Shown here: in pieces, positions 41,484 through 49,084 of the stretch
Layout of the letters: the number at the start of each line of letters is the position of its first letter
How positions within the stretch are numbered: the stretch's first letter is position 1
The notes under the pieces: generated by a model
Told to the model about the DNA's origin: nothing
The model's database searches: none
What the model saw: only the letters and a program-made list of their open reading frames with translations
Program-made: the position numbers and the translations under genes
From: Nocardia arthritidis NBRC 100137
GTDB lineage: Bacteria; Actinomycetota; Actinomycetes; Mycobacteriales; Mycobacteriaceae
NCBI RefSeq assembly: GCF_001612765.1
Contig: NZ_BDBB01000027.1
Location: 1-64,000 of the forward strand
DNA: 64,000 nucleotides
Direction of reading: 5' to 3'

Positions 41484-42863
41484 TTATCGCACCCGGGCGA
41501 ACAATCGACCGGCGAGGTCGATCCCGGTCACGGCGCCGGATTCGTCACGGGTGAAGAACCCGCGTTGTCCTTGCAGACCACCCTCGGTGACGATGTATTC
41601 GTCCGCCTCACCGGGCAGCAGGCCGAGGGTAGCCGGTGGCAGGTCGGGCGGCAGTTCGGTGTCTCCGGCGGCCCGGATCTCCGGTTTGATCGCGCATTCG
41701 ATCGTCATCCCGGCCCCGTCCGTATCGAGGGTGAGCCGCATAATCTCGTTCTCGTAATCCCCGACGATCTCCGCTGCCCGCCCCCCGTCGTAGGGCATCG
41801 GTTCCGGGTCACGTTCGACCACGCCGAGATAGTCCTCCAGCACCCGATTCACTACAGCACGGTTGAACGCGAGGCCGGCGTCCGGGCCCGCGTTCGACGT
41901 CACGGCTACGGCGAAATTCCGCTCCGGCACGATGAGCAGGTCCGCGAACTGGCCATTGCCCGATCCGCCGTGTCCGATGGTCGCGACACCGTCCACCTCG
42001 CGCAGGAACCAACAGATGCCGAAGGCGTCACCCAATGTGCTCCCGCGTAGTTCCACCGTCGGCTGCCGCATCCGGTGCAGCAGTTCGGTGGGCAGGAGGC
42101 GTTCACCGCCGTCGATCCGGCCGTCGCCGAGATGGAACCGCGCCCAGCGCAGCAGGTCACTCACCGACGTCACCACGCCGCCGCCGGGGTTGTTGGAGCG
42201 GTTGTCCTTCCACTGCCGGGCAACCGCGAGCACACCGTCGGCATCGACGTTGTGTCCCACCGCGAACCGCCGCGTCATGACGTCGTTGACCGCGTAGCGG
42301 CTGTGAGCCAGTCCGAGCGGTTCGAACAACAGCGACGCGACGGCCCCTTCGAAGGTCGATCCGGTGACGTTCTCGATGATCCGGCCGGCCAGATTGAATC
42401 CCGCCTGGCTGTAGGACGCCCGCGTTCCCGGTGGCGCGATCAGCGGCGATTCGGCGAGTGTCACCGCGTGCCGCGCCAAGGCGTCGTCTCCTTCACCGGG
42501 GTCGACGCGGAGCTTCCACTCCAGCCCCGCCGTATGGTTGAGCAGCCGTAACACGGTGATCTCGTCCGCCGCCGCATCCGTGGGGACGAATTCCGGGGCA
42601 TACCGCCGCACCGGCGCGTCCAGCTCCACCCGGCCCTCGGCGACCAGCCGCATGAGCGCGGTCGCGGTGAAGGTCTTGCTCACGGATCCGACCACGAACA
42701 TCGTGTCCCGGTCCACCGGAAGCGGATTGTCCACGCTCGTCACCCCATGGCATGCGAAATCTTCTCGACCACCGGCCAACACCCCGACGGCCACACCCGG
42801 TACACCCAACTTCTCAGCCGAGGCCGCTACGAATTCCGACAATTCCTGTGTTGTCTCGTTCAT
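41484..42863 (-). CDS. Serine hydrolase, beta-lactamase/class C PBP-like
   Basis: A 459-residue serine hydrolase. SxxK is SVSK at residues 60-63, the Tyr motif is YSQ (about 150) in GTRASYSQAGFNLAG, and the third motif is HGGSGNG. These mark the class C beta-lactamase/esterase fold (family S12). A C-terminal lipocalin-like beta domain of about 100 residues follows, as in D-aminopeptidases and esterases of this family. There is no signal peptide, so it is cytoplasmic and more likely an esterase or peptidase than a beta-lactamase. A MerR-type operator lies upstream. Confidence 0.9.
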   Translation of the reverse strand: MNETTQELSEFVAASAEKLGVPGVAVGVLAGGREDFACHGVTSVDNPLPVDRDTMFVVGSVSKTFTATALMRLVAEGRVELDAPVRRYAPEFVPTDAAADEITVLRLLNHTAGLEWKLRVDPGEGDDALARHAVTLAESPLIAPPGTRASYSQAGFNLAGRIIENVTGSTFEGAVASLLFEPLGLAHSRYAVNDVMTRRFAVGHNVDADGVLAVARQWKDNRSNNPGGGVVTSVSDLLRWARFHLGDGRIDGGERLLPTELLHRMRQPTVELRGSTLGDAFGICWFLREVDGVATIGHGGSGNGQFADLLIVPERNFAVAVTSNAGPDAGLAFNRAVVNRVLEDYLGVVERDPEPMPYDGGRAAEIVGDYENEIMRLTLDTDGAGMTIECAIKPEIRAAGDTELPPDLPPATLGLLPGEADEYIVTEGGLQGQRGFFTRDESGAVTGIDLAGRLFARVR

Positions 42864-42878
42864 GCCACCATGCTCGAA

Positions 42879-42901
42879 CCCTGCCCCTGGGGCAAGGTCA
42901 A
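42879..42901 (-). promoter_or_regulatory. MerR-type operator/promoter upstream of the serine hydrolase
   Basis: On the minus strand a -35 TTGACC (42901-42896) is followed by the near-perfect palindrome CCTTGCCCC-A-GGGGCAGGG (42897-42879), the MerR layout. The start codon at 42863 is only 15 bases beyond the palindrome. The 252-bp gap upstream (42864-43115) shows nothing else. Confidence 0.65.
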
Positions 42902-43115
42902 GTCAGCGGCTCGGCCCCGGCAGGTGCAGCTGGCCCAGGCGATGTACGACGAGGTCGATGAGCCGCTGCACCGTGGACGAGATCGCTGATCGAGGGAATG
43001 GTCTTGCGCCGTCCGCACCCCGTACCCGACGCTGTCCGTGCCGTTCCCGGATGTCGCATTCGGGGAGCACCCCACTCGTGAACCCCCCGGCGACGCATTG
43101 TGGCCCCGCCAATGG

Positions 43116-43628
43116 TCACGGCCCGTCGTACAGTCTTTCGTTCGGCAACCGGCGTAGACCGGTCGTGTCGCCAGGGATTACCTCCACGGAGTCGACGAAC
43201 TGCCCCCGGTGCTGTTCCTGGAGGAACCATATTGCGGAGGTGAGGCAGGCGGCGTAGTGCAGCCGGTGTCCGTCGATCACCACCGCCAGGTGTACGTCCG
43301 GCTGCTCCGGGTGCGGTGACACCGGCTCTCCGGTGTGGTCGAGGGCCGGTTGGTGTTTGCGCCGCACGACAGATTCCGTGCGGGCGGCTTGCGTGATCAC
43401 AGGCCCGGCGCCCTGCGACTTCCTGATTTTGTACAGCGCCGCTATGAAGGTGGCGCAGGTCATGGGTGGGCAATCTTGGTGATGGTGGTAGGCCGTGCGT
43501 GCGGCCTCGTAGCTTTGCATCGGCCAGTGCGGGTTGTTGTGGTCCAACCATGAAAGCCTCCGGGCGAGGACGGCGGTGTCGTAGCACGGCCCGCTCGAGT
43601 CGGCCTCGGCATCGCCGTTGGCGGCCAT
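43116..43628 (-). CDS. Hypothetical protein of the XRE-linked cluster, 170 residues
   Basis: A 170-residue protein starting at ATG 43628, eleven bases after GGGAGG; a GTG at 43640 is the alternative. A helical segment LARRLSWLDHNNPHWPMQSYEAARTAYHHHQDCPPMTCATFIAALYKIR with Cys and His is followed by a beta region (VHLAVVIDGHRLHYAACLTSAIWFLQEQ). I recognise no family. Genes like this often lie beside XRE-DUF397 pairs in actinomycetes, as here. No signal peptide or membrane segment. Confidence 0.65.
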   Translation of the reverse strand: MAANGDAEADSSGPCYDTAVLARRLSWLDHNNPHWPMQSYEAARTAYHHHQDCPPMTCATFIAALYKIRKSQGAGPVITQAARTESVVRRKHQPALDHTGEPVSPHPEQPDVHLAVVIDGHRLHYAACLTSAIWFLQEQHRGQFVDSVEVIPGDTTGLRRLPNERLYDGP

Positions 43629-43726
43629 TTGTTCGAACACCTCCCACGGAACGGCGGCGCGGAGCCGCGATGGAACTTCGGAGTTATGTGCGTTTCGCCG
43701 CCCCGCTTCAGGTGGAGGGGCAGCGG

Positions 43727-43963
43727 TTACGCCGGAATCAGCTCCGCGTGCACCCACGGATCGCGGCGCGGTTCGGTGAGGTCACACAGATGCTCGATAT
43801 CGGCGTCGGATGGAAGCGATCGGCTCGTGGCCAGCTCCAGATAGCGCCTTTCCGTACAGGTGACGCGGTACTCGAGAATCGCCGTGCTCACGAAGAAACA
43901 GATCGCGAGCCATGACACGACCCCGAAGGCGACGAGCGCAGGCATCATCGCGTTACCGGCCAT
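43727..43963 (-). CDS. Small single-pass membrane protein
   Basis: A 78-residue protein from ATG 43963, which overlaps the upstream stop by 11 bp; an ATG at 44023 would overlap that gene far more. One membrane segment lies at about 9-30 (ALVAFGVVSWLAICFFVSTAILEY), followed by a charged tail with two Cys. No family recognised. It sits between two hypothetical genes on the same strand and is likely cotranscribed with them. Confidence 0.6.
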   Translation of the reverse strand: MAGNAMMPALVAFGVVSWLAICFFVSTAILEYRVTCTERRYLELATSRSLPSDADIEHLCDLTEPRRDPWVHAELIPA

Positions 43964-44438
43964 AGAGCGGAGCCGTAGCAGTCTGCGCCACTTCGGACCA
44001 TGCGCGTACGGCATCGACGACATCGCGGCCGGACGGAAGAAAAGCGCTCCGAGCCGGGAGAACCCATTGCCGGATGGAGCCGTTCGGGCTAGGGGAGGGC
44101 AGTGCGATGACGGCTCCCTCCCGCGCGATGCTCACGTCCCTGCGGAACATCTCGGCGAACAGCTTCACGTCGTCGTCTTCGATGTCGGGACGGATGAGGA
44201 ACGTCCAGCGATCTGAACGTGGATGTCCGACAATGGGTCCGAGCGCGACGCCTCTGCTCTGCATATGCGCTTTCACCGCTCGGCCCAACCTGCTGGGCAT
44301 CGTCACCGCCCACACGGATCCGGCGCGCATCACGATCCGGCCTAGTTCCGGCGGATCGATCACGGCGTTGAATCCGCAACTCCTGCGATAGAACATGCAG
44401 CGGGACCGTGGTGTGTCCCCGAACGCTCCTTCATCCAT
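43953..44438 (-). CDS. Hypothetical protein of the XRE-linked cluster, 161 residues
   Basis: A 161-residue protein from ATG 44438 with TGAGGT a few bases upstream. The core GPIVGHPRSDRWTFLIRPDI...LFAEMFRRDVSIAREGAVIALPSP...RQWVLPAR is typical of a family widespread next to XRE-DUF397 regulators in Nocardia and Streptomyces, whose function I do not know. There is no signal peptide or membrane segment. It is first of three minus-strand genes divergent from the XRE gene across a 251-bp region. Confidence 0.75.
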   Translation of the reverse strand: MDEGAFGDTPRSRCMFYRRSCGFNAVIDPPELGRIVMRAGSVWAVTMPSRLGRAVKAHMQSRGVALGPIVGHPRSDRWTFLIRPDIEDDDVKLFAEMFRRDVSIAREGAVIALPSPSPNGSIRQWVLPARSAFLPSGRDVVDAVRAWSEVAQTATAPLYGR

Positions 44439-44689
44439 CGGTACCTCAACTCACATCGAAGGTGGGTAGGTGTGCCCGGCCCCGGCTATCCCTGCTGGGA
44501 GGTGAACCGGGGTCGGGAACGTGAGCGGAAGATCGCCGTCACCTGCTCACGCCGCCGGGCGCACTCCAAGGAGACACCCAAAACCTGCGTCGCCATGACG
44601 GTTTCGACGCAAACGTTTCCAAAAATCCAGCGCTGTTTTAGTTGTTGCTGCATCCTTGTTTGAGTTGCAACGCATTCCGAAAGGTCGAG

Positions 44690-45580
44690 ATGGCAACAGA
44701 TTCCACAATCGCCCGGCGCATACTGGGCATGCAGCTGGAGACGCTGCGCGAGCGGGCCGATATCACGAGGGAGGCCGCAGCTACCGCGATCGCCTCAGCA
44801 CGATCGACGATCTGGAAGATGGAGACCGGTCAACCCGTCCGCTTCAACCCGGTCCTGATCGAGCGACTGTGTCAGCTCTACAACGCCACCGAGAAGGAAA
44901 CCCAGGTCGTCCTGGAACTGGTGAAGGAAACCAAGGGCGCAAAAGGCTGGTGGCAGGCATTTACCGACGACACGATCCCGAAAGACTTCAACCTGTTCGT
45001 CGGTCTAGAAGACGCCGCCAACCGGATCACCTCGTACCAGACGACGTTCTTGCCGGGCTTGCTGCACACCGAGGAGTACAAGCGGGCGCTGATCTGGACC
45101 GAGTTCCCGAACAAGCCTGCCGAGGATGCCGAACGCATGTTGCAGGTCGGACTCAAACGCCGATCGCGGCTCACCGACGAATCGAATCCCCTCACCTTGA
45201 ACGCCCTCGTTGATGAGTCTGTGCTTCGACGCACGACAGGAAACGCCGAAATCATGACTGCCCAGCTCCGACACTTGTTGGAGGTCGGACAGTTGCCGAA
45301 CGTATCGATCCGCGTTGTACCGGCGACAGTTGGCGCGTACCGCGCTCTTCTGGTCGGCATGTTCGTGCTGTTGGAGTTTCCGCGCCACCCGACCGCAGAT
45401 TTGACGGTGCCACCCGTGGTCTATGTGCAAGGTTTCCTGGGCGACTTGTACCTTGAGAGCGCAGACGAGGTCCGGCAGTACCGTCAAGCCTGCGCCGAAC
45501 TGGACCGTCTGGCGCTGGATGAGGCAGGCAGTCGAACTCTCATCTTCAAGATTGCAAAGGAGTATGACAGTGAGCGTTGA
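44690..45580 (+). CDS. XRE family regulator with DUF5753 domain
   Basis: A 296-residue protein. An N-terminal helix-turn-helix (about 5-60: ARRILGMQLETLRERADITREAAATAIASARSTIWKMETG) is followed by the DUF5753 domain (about 95-285), the standard architecture of a very large actinomycete family. The start ATG 44690 has AAAGG six bases upstream; a GTTGCAAC palindrome lies at 44664-44671. It is followed by a DUF397 gene that overlaps it by 11 bp. Such pairs act in development and antibiotic control in Streptomyces, where the small DUF397 protein counteracts the regulator. Confidence 0.93.
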   Translation: MATDSTIARRILGMQLETLRERADITREAAATAIASARSTIWKMETGQPVRFNPVLIERLCQLYNATEKETQVVLELVKETKGAKGWWQAFTDDTIPKDFNLFVGLEDAANRITSYQTTFLPGLLHTEEYKRALIWTEFPNKPAEDAERMLQVGLKRRSRLTDESNPLTLNALVDESVLRRTTGNAEIMTAQLRHLLEVGQLPNVSIRVVPATVGAYRALLVGMFVLLEFPRHPTADLTVPPVVYVQGFLGDLYLESADEVRQYRQACAELDRLALDEAGSRTLIFKIAKEYDSER

Positions 45581-45776
45581 CCTATCCGGTGCGAAGTGGT
45601 TCAAGAGTCGCCGCAGCAGCGGGTCAAAGGATTGTGTCGAGGTCGCACACCTCGACGGCGGCATGGTCGGCGTGCGAGACTCGAAGAATTCGACCGGCCC
45701 TGCGCTGGTGTTCACCCCCAGCGAGTGGGACGCGTTCACCGCTGGTGTGAACGACGACAAGTTCAAGCGCCCGTAG
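45570..45776 (+). CDS. DUF397 domain protein, partner of the XRE regulator
   Basis: A 68-residue protein consisting of a single DUF397 domain (VDLSGAKWFKSRRSSGSKDCVEVAHLDGGMVGVRDSKN...LVFTPSEWDAFTAGV). GTG 45570 has AGGAG seven bases upstream; ATG 45564 is too close to it. The gene overlaps the XRE stop, so both are made together. DUF397 proteins are thought to bind and modulate their XRE partner, in a toxin-antitoxin-like or anti-repressor manner. Confidence 0.92.
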   Translation: MSVDLSGAKWFKSRRSSGSKDCVEVAHLDGGMVGVRDSKNSTGPALVFTPSEWDAFTAGVNDDKFKRP

Positions 45777-45794
45777 CAGCAGCGCAACACATCA

Positions 45795-45839
45795 CGGCCC
45801 GGCCCGCGGTCCTCGAATGGACAGGGATCGGGCCGTTTT
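45795..45839 (+). terminator. Rho-independent terminator after the XRE-DUF397 pair
   Basis: CGGCCCG (45795-45801) pairs with CGGGCCG (45829-45835), with partial pairing further in, and is followed by TTTTC. It lies 19 bp after the DUF397 stop. Confidence 0.6.
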
Positions 45840-45957
45840 CGTCGTGATCCGCGCACCGCTATGCGGCGGTGTTTTTCGCGCTGTTACGCGGCGTTGAGGA
45901 TCCGGAAGGTGTGCGGCCGGTAAAGCCCTGCGCCGTGTCGAGTTTGCGTTCCGGCGA

Positions 45958-47004
45958 CTACGCGAGGCGGACATCCGCGGTGGCGAGGCCGAAGATCTTG
46001 CGTCCTGCGGACTTGGCGACGATGACGATGACGGCGGTCCTGGTGTCCGGGTCTACCGACTTTATGCGCCCGGTGAACTCGACGCTTCCGGCCGAGGCGG
46101 CTTCCACGATCGTGTAGTTCGAGAGCCGGACCGCGTACCTGGTCATCGCGCCCGGGTCACCGAGCCACTCGGTGACAAAGCCTGCCCCCAGGCCCATCGT
46201 GAGCATGCCGTGCGCTATCACGTCAGGAAGGCCCGCGAGCGCTGCGATGTCGTCGTGCCAGTGGATCGGGTTGGCGTCACCGGCGACGCCGGCGTAGTTC
46301 ACCAGGTCGCCCCGCGTCAGCTGCGCGATCCGGGTGGGGAGCACGTCGCCGACCGCGATGTCCTCGAAGCGAATTCCGGTGCGCGGGGCTCGCGTCCGGG
46401 CGGTCGTGGACTGGTGTGTGCGGGCCTTCGAAGCCGGATGCGTCTCAGTTCGCCTATCCGACGCTGCGTGGTCTGCGGTGGCGGTTCGAGAGGGCACGTC
46501 GATACCGTGCATGACCACGCGCTCGATCGCGCCGCTGATGCCGGCGTCGACGTCCTCGCCGGTGATGCCGACGACGGTCGTGTGCATGACCTGCGCAATC
46601 TGGCCTGTCTGGTTGGTGAACGTGTTCTTGACGGTGAGCAGATCCTTGCCTGCTACGCGGCGAACCGAAGCGAGTTCGACATCGCTGACCAGCCGGTCAC
46701 CGGCCACCACCGGGTGGTGCATCTCGAAGACCTGGTCGGTTTGCACGAACACGTCGTAGCCGGTGATGACACTCTCGAAAAGCTTGCGGTTGGCCAGCAT
46801 CGCGGCGATCGAGATGAATGTGGTCGGCGCGACCAACCCCGCGTACCCGAGCTCGTCGGCAGCATCCTCGCTCCAGTGCGCGGGGTGGAAATCCTGCACG
46901 GCTCGCGCGTACTCGCGGATCTTCTCCCGACCCACCTCGTAATAGTCATCTACGCGATAGTGATGCCCCACCTGCCCAGCCACATCGAATGTCGCTTCCA
47001 CCAA
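45958..47004 (-). CDS. Fused (3R)-hydroxyacyl-ACP dehydratase HadA/HadB
   Basis: A 348-residue fusion of two hot-dog domains. The N-terminal half (about 1-160) resembles HadA, the non-catalytic substrate-binding subunit. The linker (about 165-205) is rich in Thr/Arg/Ala. The C-terminal half (about 210-345) resembles HadB and has the hydratase-2 motif D-A-N-P-I-H with a following HWHDD and IAHGM, carrying the catalytic Asp and His. This fused form is known in mycolic-acid-producing actinobacteria other than Mycobacterium. It catalyses the dehydration step of FAS-II elongation of meromycolate. Confidence 0.93.
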   Translation of the reverse strand: MVEATFDVAGQVGHHYRVDDYYEVGREKIREYARAVQDFHPAHWSEDAADELGYAGLVAPTTFISIAAMLANRKLFESVITGYDVFVQTDQVFEMHHPVVAGDRLVSDVELASVRRVAGKDLLTVKNTFTNQTGQIAQVMHTTVVGITGEDVDAGISGAIERVVMHGIDVPSRTATADHAASDRRTETHPASKARTHQSTTARTRAPRTGIRFEDIAVGDVLPTRIAQLTRGDLVNYAGVAGDANPIHWHDDIAALAGLPDVIAHGMLTMGLGAGFVTEWLGDPGAMTRYAVRLSNYTIVEAASAGSVEFTGRIKSVDPDTRTAVIVIVAKSAGRKIFGLATADVRLA

Positions 47005-47425
47005 GCCGCTCCTCGTTTCAGATTCCTACAGGCCGCACAACCGGGTATCCGCAGAACCCGACTCAACGAATGGACACCACTCTCTTACACGACGCAGTGC
47101 CCTGTCCGATAGAACAAGCGAACGTCCGCGAGACACTCGCGGTATAGCGCTGATCCGCTGATGGCGCTTCCGCCGCCTCTGCGTCTACCAGATATCGAGG
47201 ATCTCTCCAGCCACGTGAGCGGCCTGGGCCAAGTGTCTGTCGAGTGGACTCAAGAGAGGCGGGTCCGGGCCGATCCCGTTGAGTCGCACGTCATCTACCA
47301 GCGCAAATGCGGAAAACCTGGGATCGGTAGGGGGCGAATCGTTCCTACCTTTTACTCAACGGCCCCACAGGGGGCCGGAGAACAGGACCAGGGGCCCCGC
47401 CCCTCGAACGACAAGGACACACACC
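47005..47425. other. Intergenic region between hadAB and the LpqH-like gene
   Basis: This 421-bp divergent gap has no convincing gene. An inverted repeat GGTAGG-N12-CCTACC lies at 47326-47349, about 80 bp before the lipoprotein start, where a promoter or operator would be expected. A short hairpin of the C/G run type lies around 47365-47400. In M. tuberculosis tRNA genes precede hadABC; I see none here. Confidence 0.4.
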
Positions 47426-47953
47426 ATGAACGCCACTTCGCTCCGCATCGCCGCCGCCGCTTTCGCCGCCACCGCCGCCGTCGCGGTTCTCACCGGATGC
47501 GGTGACAGCAAGGGCAGCTCCCCGGCCGCGCCCGCGCCGTCCTCGGCCCAGCCCGCCCCGGCGGGTAAGTCGGTCGCTTCGGTCGACGGCAAGGCCTTCG
47601 ACGCCAAGTTCACCACCACCTGCGCGAAGCAGGGCGGCACCCTGGCGCTGGCGCTGACCGATACCGAGAACTCCGCTTACGGCAATCTCTCGGTGAGCGC
47701 GACCATCACCGACGCGAACACCGTGCAGGCGGTCGGGATCGCTGGCAGCAAGGGCGGCGACAACGGCCTGCCTTACGCGGTGGGCTTCGGCAACGGCATG
47801 CCGGGCGGCTCCGCCACGGTCGTGAAGGACGGCAACACCTACAAGGTCACCGGCGAGGGCGTGGGCGCGCCCGACCTGACCAACCCGCTGGCCGCGCCGA
47901 AGACCTCGAAGTTCGACATCACCTTCGCCTGCTCGTCCATCGTCGGCGCCTGA
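47426..47953 (+). CDS. LpqH-like lipoprotein (19-kDa antigen family)
   Basis: A 175-residue lipoprotein. The signal peptide ends in LTGCG with the acylated Cys at 25, a Ser/Pro/Ala-rich linker spans about 30-50, and then the LpqH-type beta domain with two Cys (TTTCAKQGGTLAL and ITFACSS) that form a disulfide. The start ATG 47426 has AAGGA eight bases upstream. LpqH is a major surface lipoprotein and TLR2 ligand in mycobacteria; its job in the cell is not settled. A strong terminator follows at 47976. Confidence 0.9.
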   Translation: MNATSLRIAAAAFAATAAVAVLTGCGDSKGSSPAAPAPSSAQPAPAGKSVASVDGKAFDAKFTTTCAKQGGTLALALTDTENSAYGNLSVSATITDANTVQAVGIAGSKGGDNGLPYAVGFGNGMPGGSATVVKDGNTYKVTGEGVGAPDLTNPLAAPKTSKFDITFACSSIVGA

Positions 47954-47975
47954 TCGCCGCATGCCCCCGATCCGC

Positions 47976-48011
47976 CCCCGTCATCCCGGCCGACCCGCCG
48001 GGATGACGGGG
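47976..48011 (+). terminator. Stem-loop terminator after the LpqH-like gene
   Basis: A perfect 15-bp stem (CCCCGTCATCCCGGC and its complement) with a 6-base loop, 22 bp after the stop codon. It separates the lipoprotein gene from the membrane gene at 48052. No T tract. Confidence 0.75.
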
Positions 48012-48051
48012 CGGGCGAACCCCGAAAACTTCGCACCTCGAAGGAAATGTC

Positions 48052-48852
48052 ATGAAGAAGATCCGTCTGATCGCCCTCGCCCTCGCCGCCGCCGCGATCG
48101 GCTACTACGTCTATCACGCCGTCACCTACGTCCCCACCAGCGAATGGGAGCCCTCCGGAATGGGCTGGCTCGGCTTCGAGATGGCGCTGCCGATCATCGC
48201 GCTCACCCTGGTCCCCATGGTCTTCGCGTTCACCGGCGAAGGCATCATGACCGCGCTGACCGGTCGCAACAGCGCGGAGTTCCGCGACGGGCTCACCGGC
48301 CTCGGCACCGTCCGTTCGGTGCGGCAGACCGGCGTCACCGTCAACGACCAACCGCAGGTCCACGTCGAGTTCAGCGTCGAAGGCGCGGACGGCAAGACCT
48401 TCCATTCCTCCGCGAAGATGATCGTGCCGTTCACCGAACTGGCCCTGCTGCGCGCCGGTGTGGTGCTCCCGGTGCGCTACTTGCCCGGCCGGACCGACCG
48501 GGTCGAGGTCGACCTGTCCGGCGACGCGTCCGCCGCGCAGCGCGCCATGAACGAGTCCCTGATCCGCAAGGGCATGACCACCCGGCACAAGCTCGACATC
48601 GCCGAGCGCGGCATCGCCACCCAGGCGGTGGTGCAGTCGCTGTCGGTCACCGGCACGATCCGTGAGGGGCACTCCGAGGTCGAGCTCGGCCTGGTGGTCA
48701 CCCGGCCGGACGGGTCGAGCTTCGCCACCCGGGTGACGAAGTTCCTCGCACCCGCCAGCGTCGCCCATGTGCAGGTGGGCCGCATCCTGCGGGCGCACTA
48801 CCTGCCCGAGAACGAGAGCGAGGTCGTCATCGCCCTGCCGGTCAACGTCTGA
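48052..48852 (+). CDS. Two-pass membrane protein of unknown function
   Basis: A 266-residue protein with two N-terminal membrane segments (about 4-25 and 40-62) and a cytoplasmic remainder. That part contains two similar beta domains: VRSVRQTGVTVNDQPQVHVEFSVEGADGKTF at about 88-118 and TQAVVQSLSVTGTIREGHSEVELGLVVTRPDGSSF at about 187-222. Each is followed by a segment of the form LRAGVVLPVRYLPGRTD or VGRILRAHYLPENES. So the soluble part is an internal duplication. No family name comes to mind. The start ATG 48052 has AAGGAAAT upstream. Confidence 0.8.
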   Translation: MKKIRLIALALAAAAIGYYVYHAVTYVPTSEWEPSGMGWLGFEMALPIIALTLVPMVFAFTGEGIMTALTGRNSAEFRDGLTGLGTVRSVRQTGVTVNDQPQVHVEFSVEGADGKTFHSSAKMIVPFTELALLRAGVVLPVRYLPGRTDRVEVDLSGDASAAQRAMNESLIRKGMTTRHKLDIAERGIATQAVVQSLSVTGTIREGHSEVELGLVVTRPDGSSFATRVTKFLAPASVAHVQVGRILRAHYLPENESEVVIALPVNV

Positions 48853-48913
48853 TGGGCGAGCCGGACGAACTTCGCGCCGGGCCGACCGAGAACGAGGCAG
48901 CCGCCCGCAGACA

Positions 48914-48958
48914 CGAATGCCGCGTCGATTCGAGACCATCGAGTCGGCGCGGCATTCG
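48914..48958 (+). terminator. Rho-independent terminator after the 48052 gene
   Basis: A long stem of 20 bp per arm (CGAATGCCGCGTCGATTCGA against its complement, two mismatches) with a 5-base loop GACCA, followed by TTGTT. It lies 61 bp after the stop codon. Confidence 0.75.
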
Positions 48959-49084
48959 TTGTTCCCATGTCTGGTGGTCGCGCAATTTCAGGGTTACCTA
49001 ATTGGGCGGCTGTTCACTTTGTCGTCCCTTCCGGATCGTCCAAATGGTTTACCGTGCGGCCGTCGGCCCAACCCAGGAGTCACC

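Noticed and set aside
44472..44663. 63-codon frame from GTG 44472 upstream of the XRE gene
   Set aside because: No homology that I recognise, Cys/Arg-rich, only a modest ribosome binding site, and it runs into the promoter region of the XRE gene.
48993..49018. GTTACCT and GTTCACT half-sites before the PhoX gene as a Pho box
   Set aside because: They are 19 bp apart, not the 11-bp spacing of actinobacterial Pho boxes, so the evidence is too weak.
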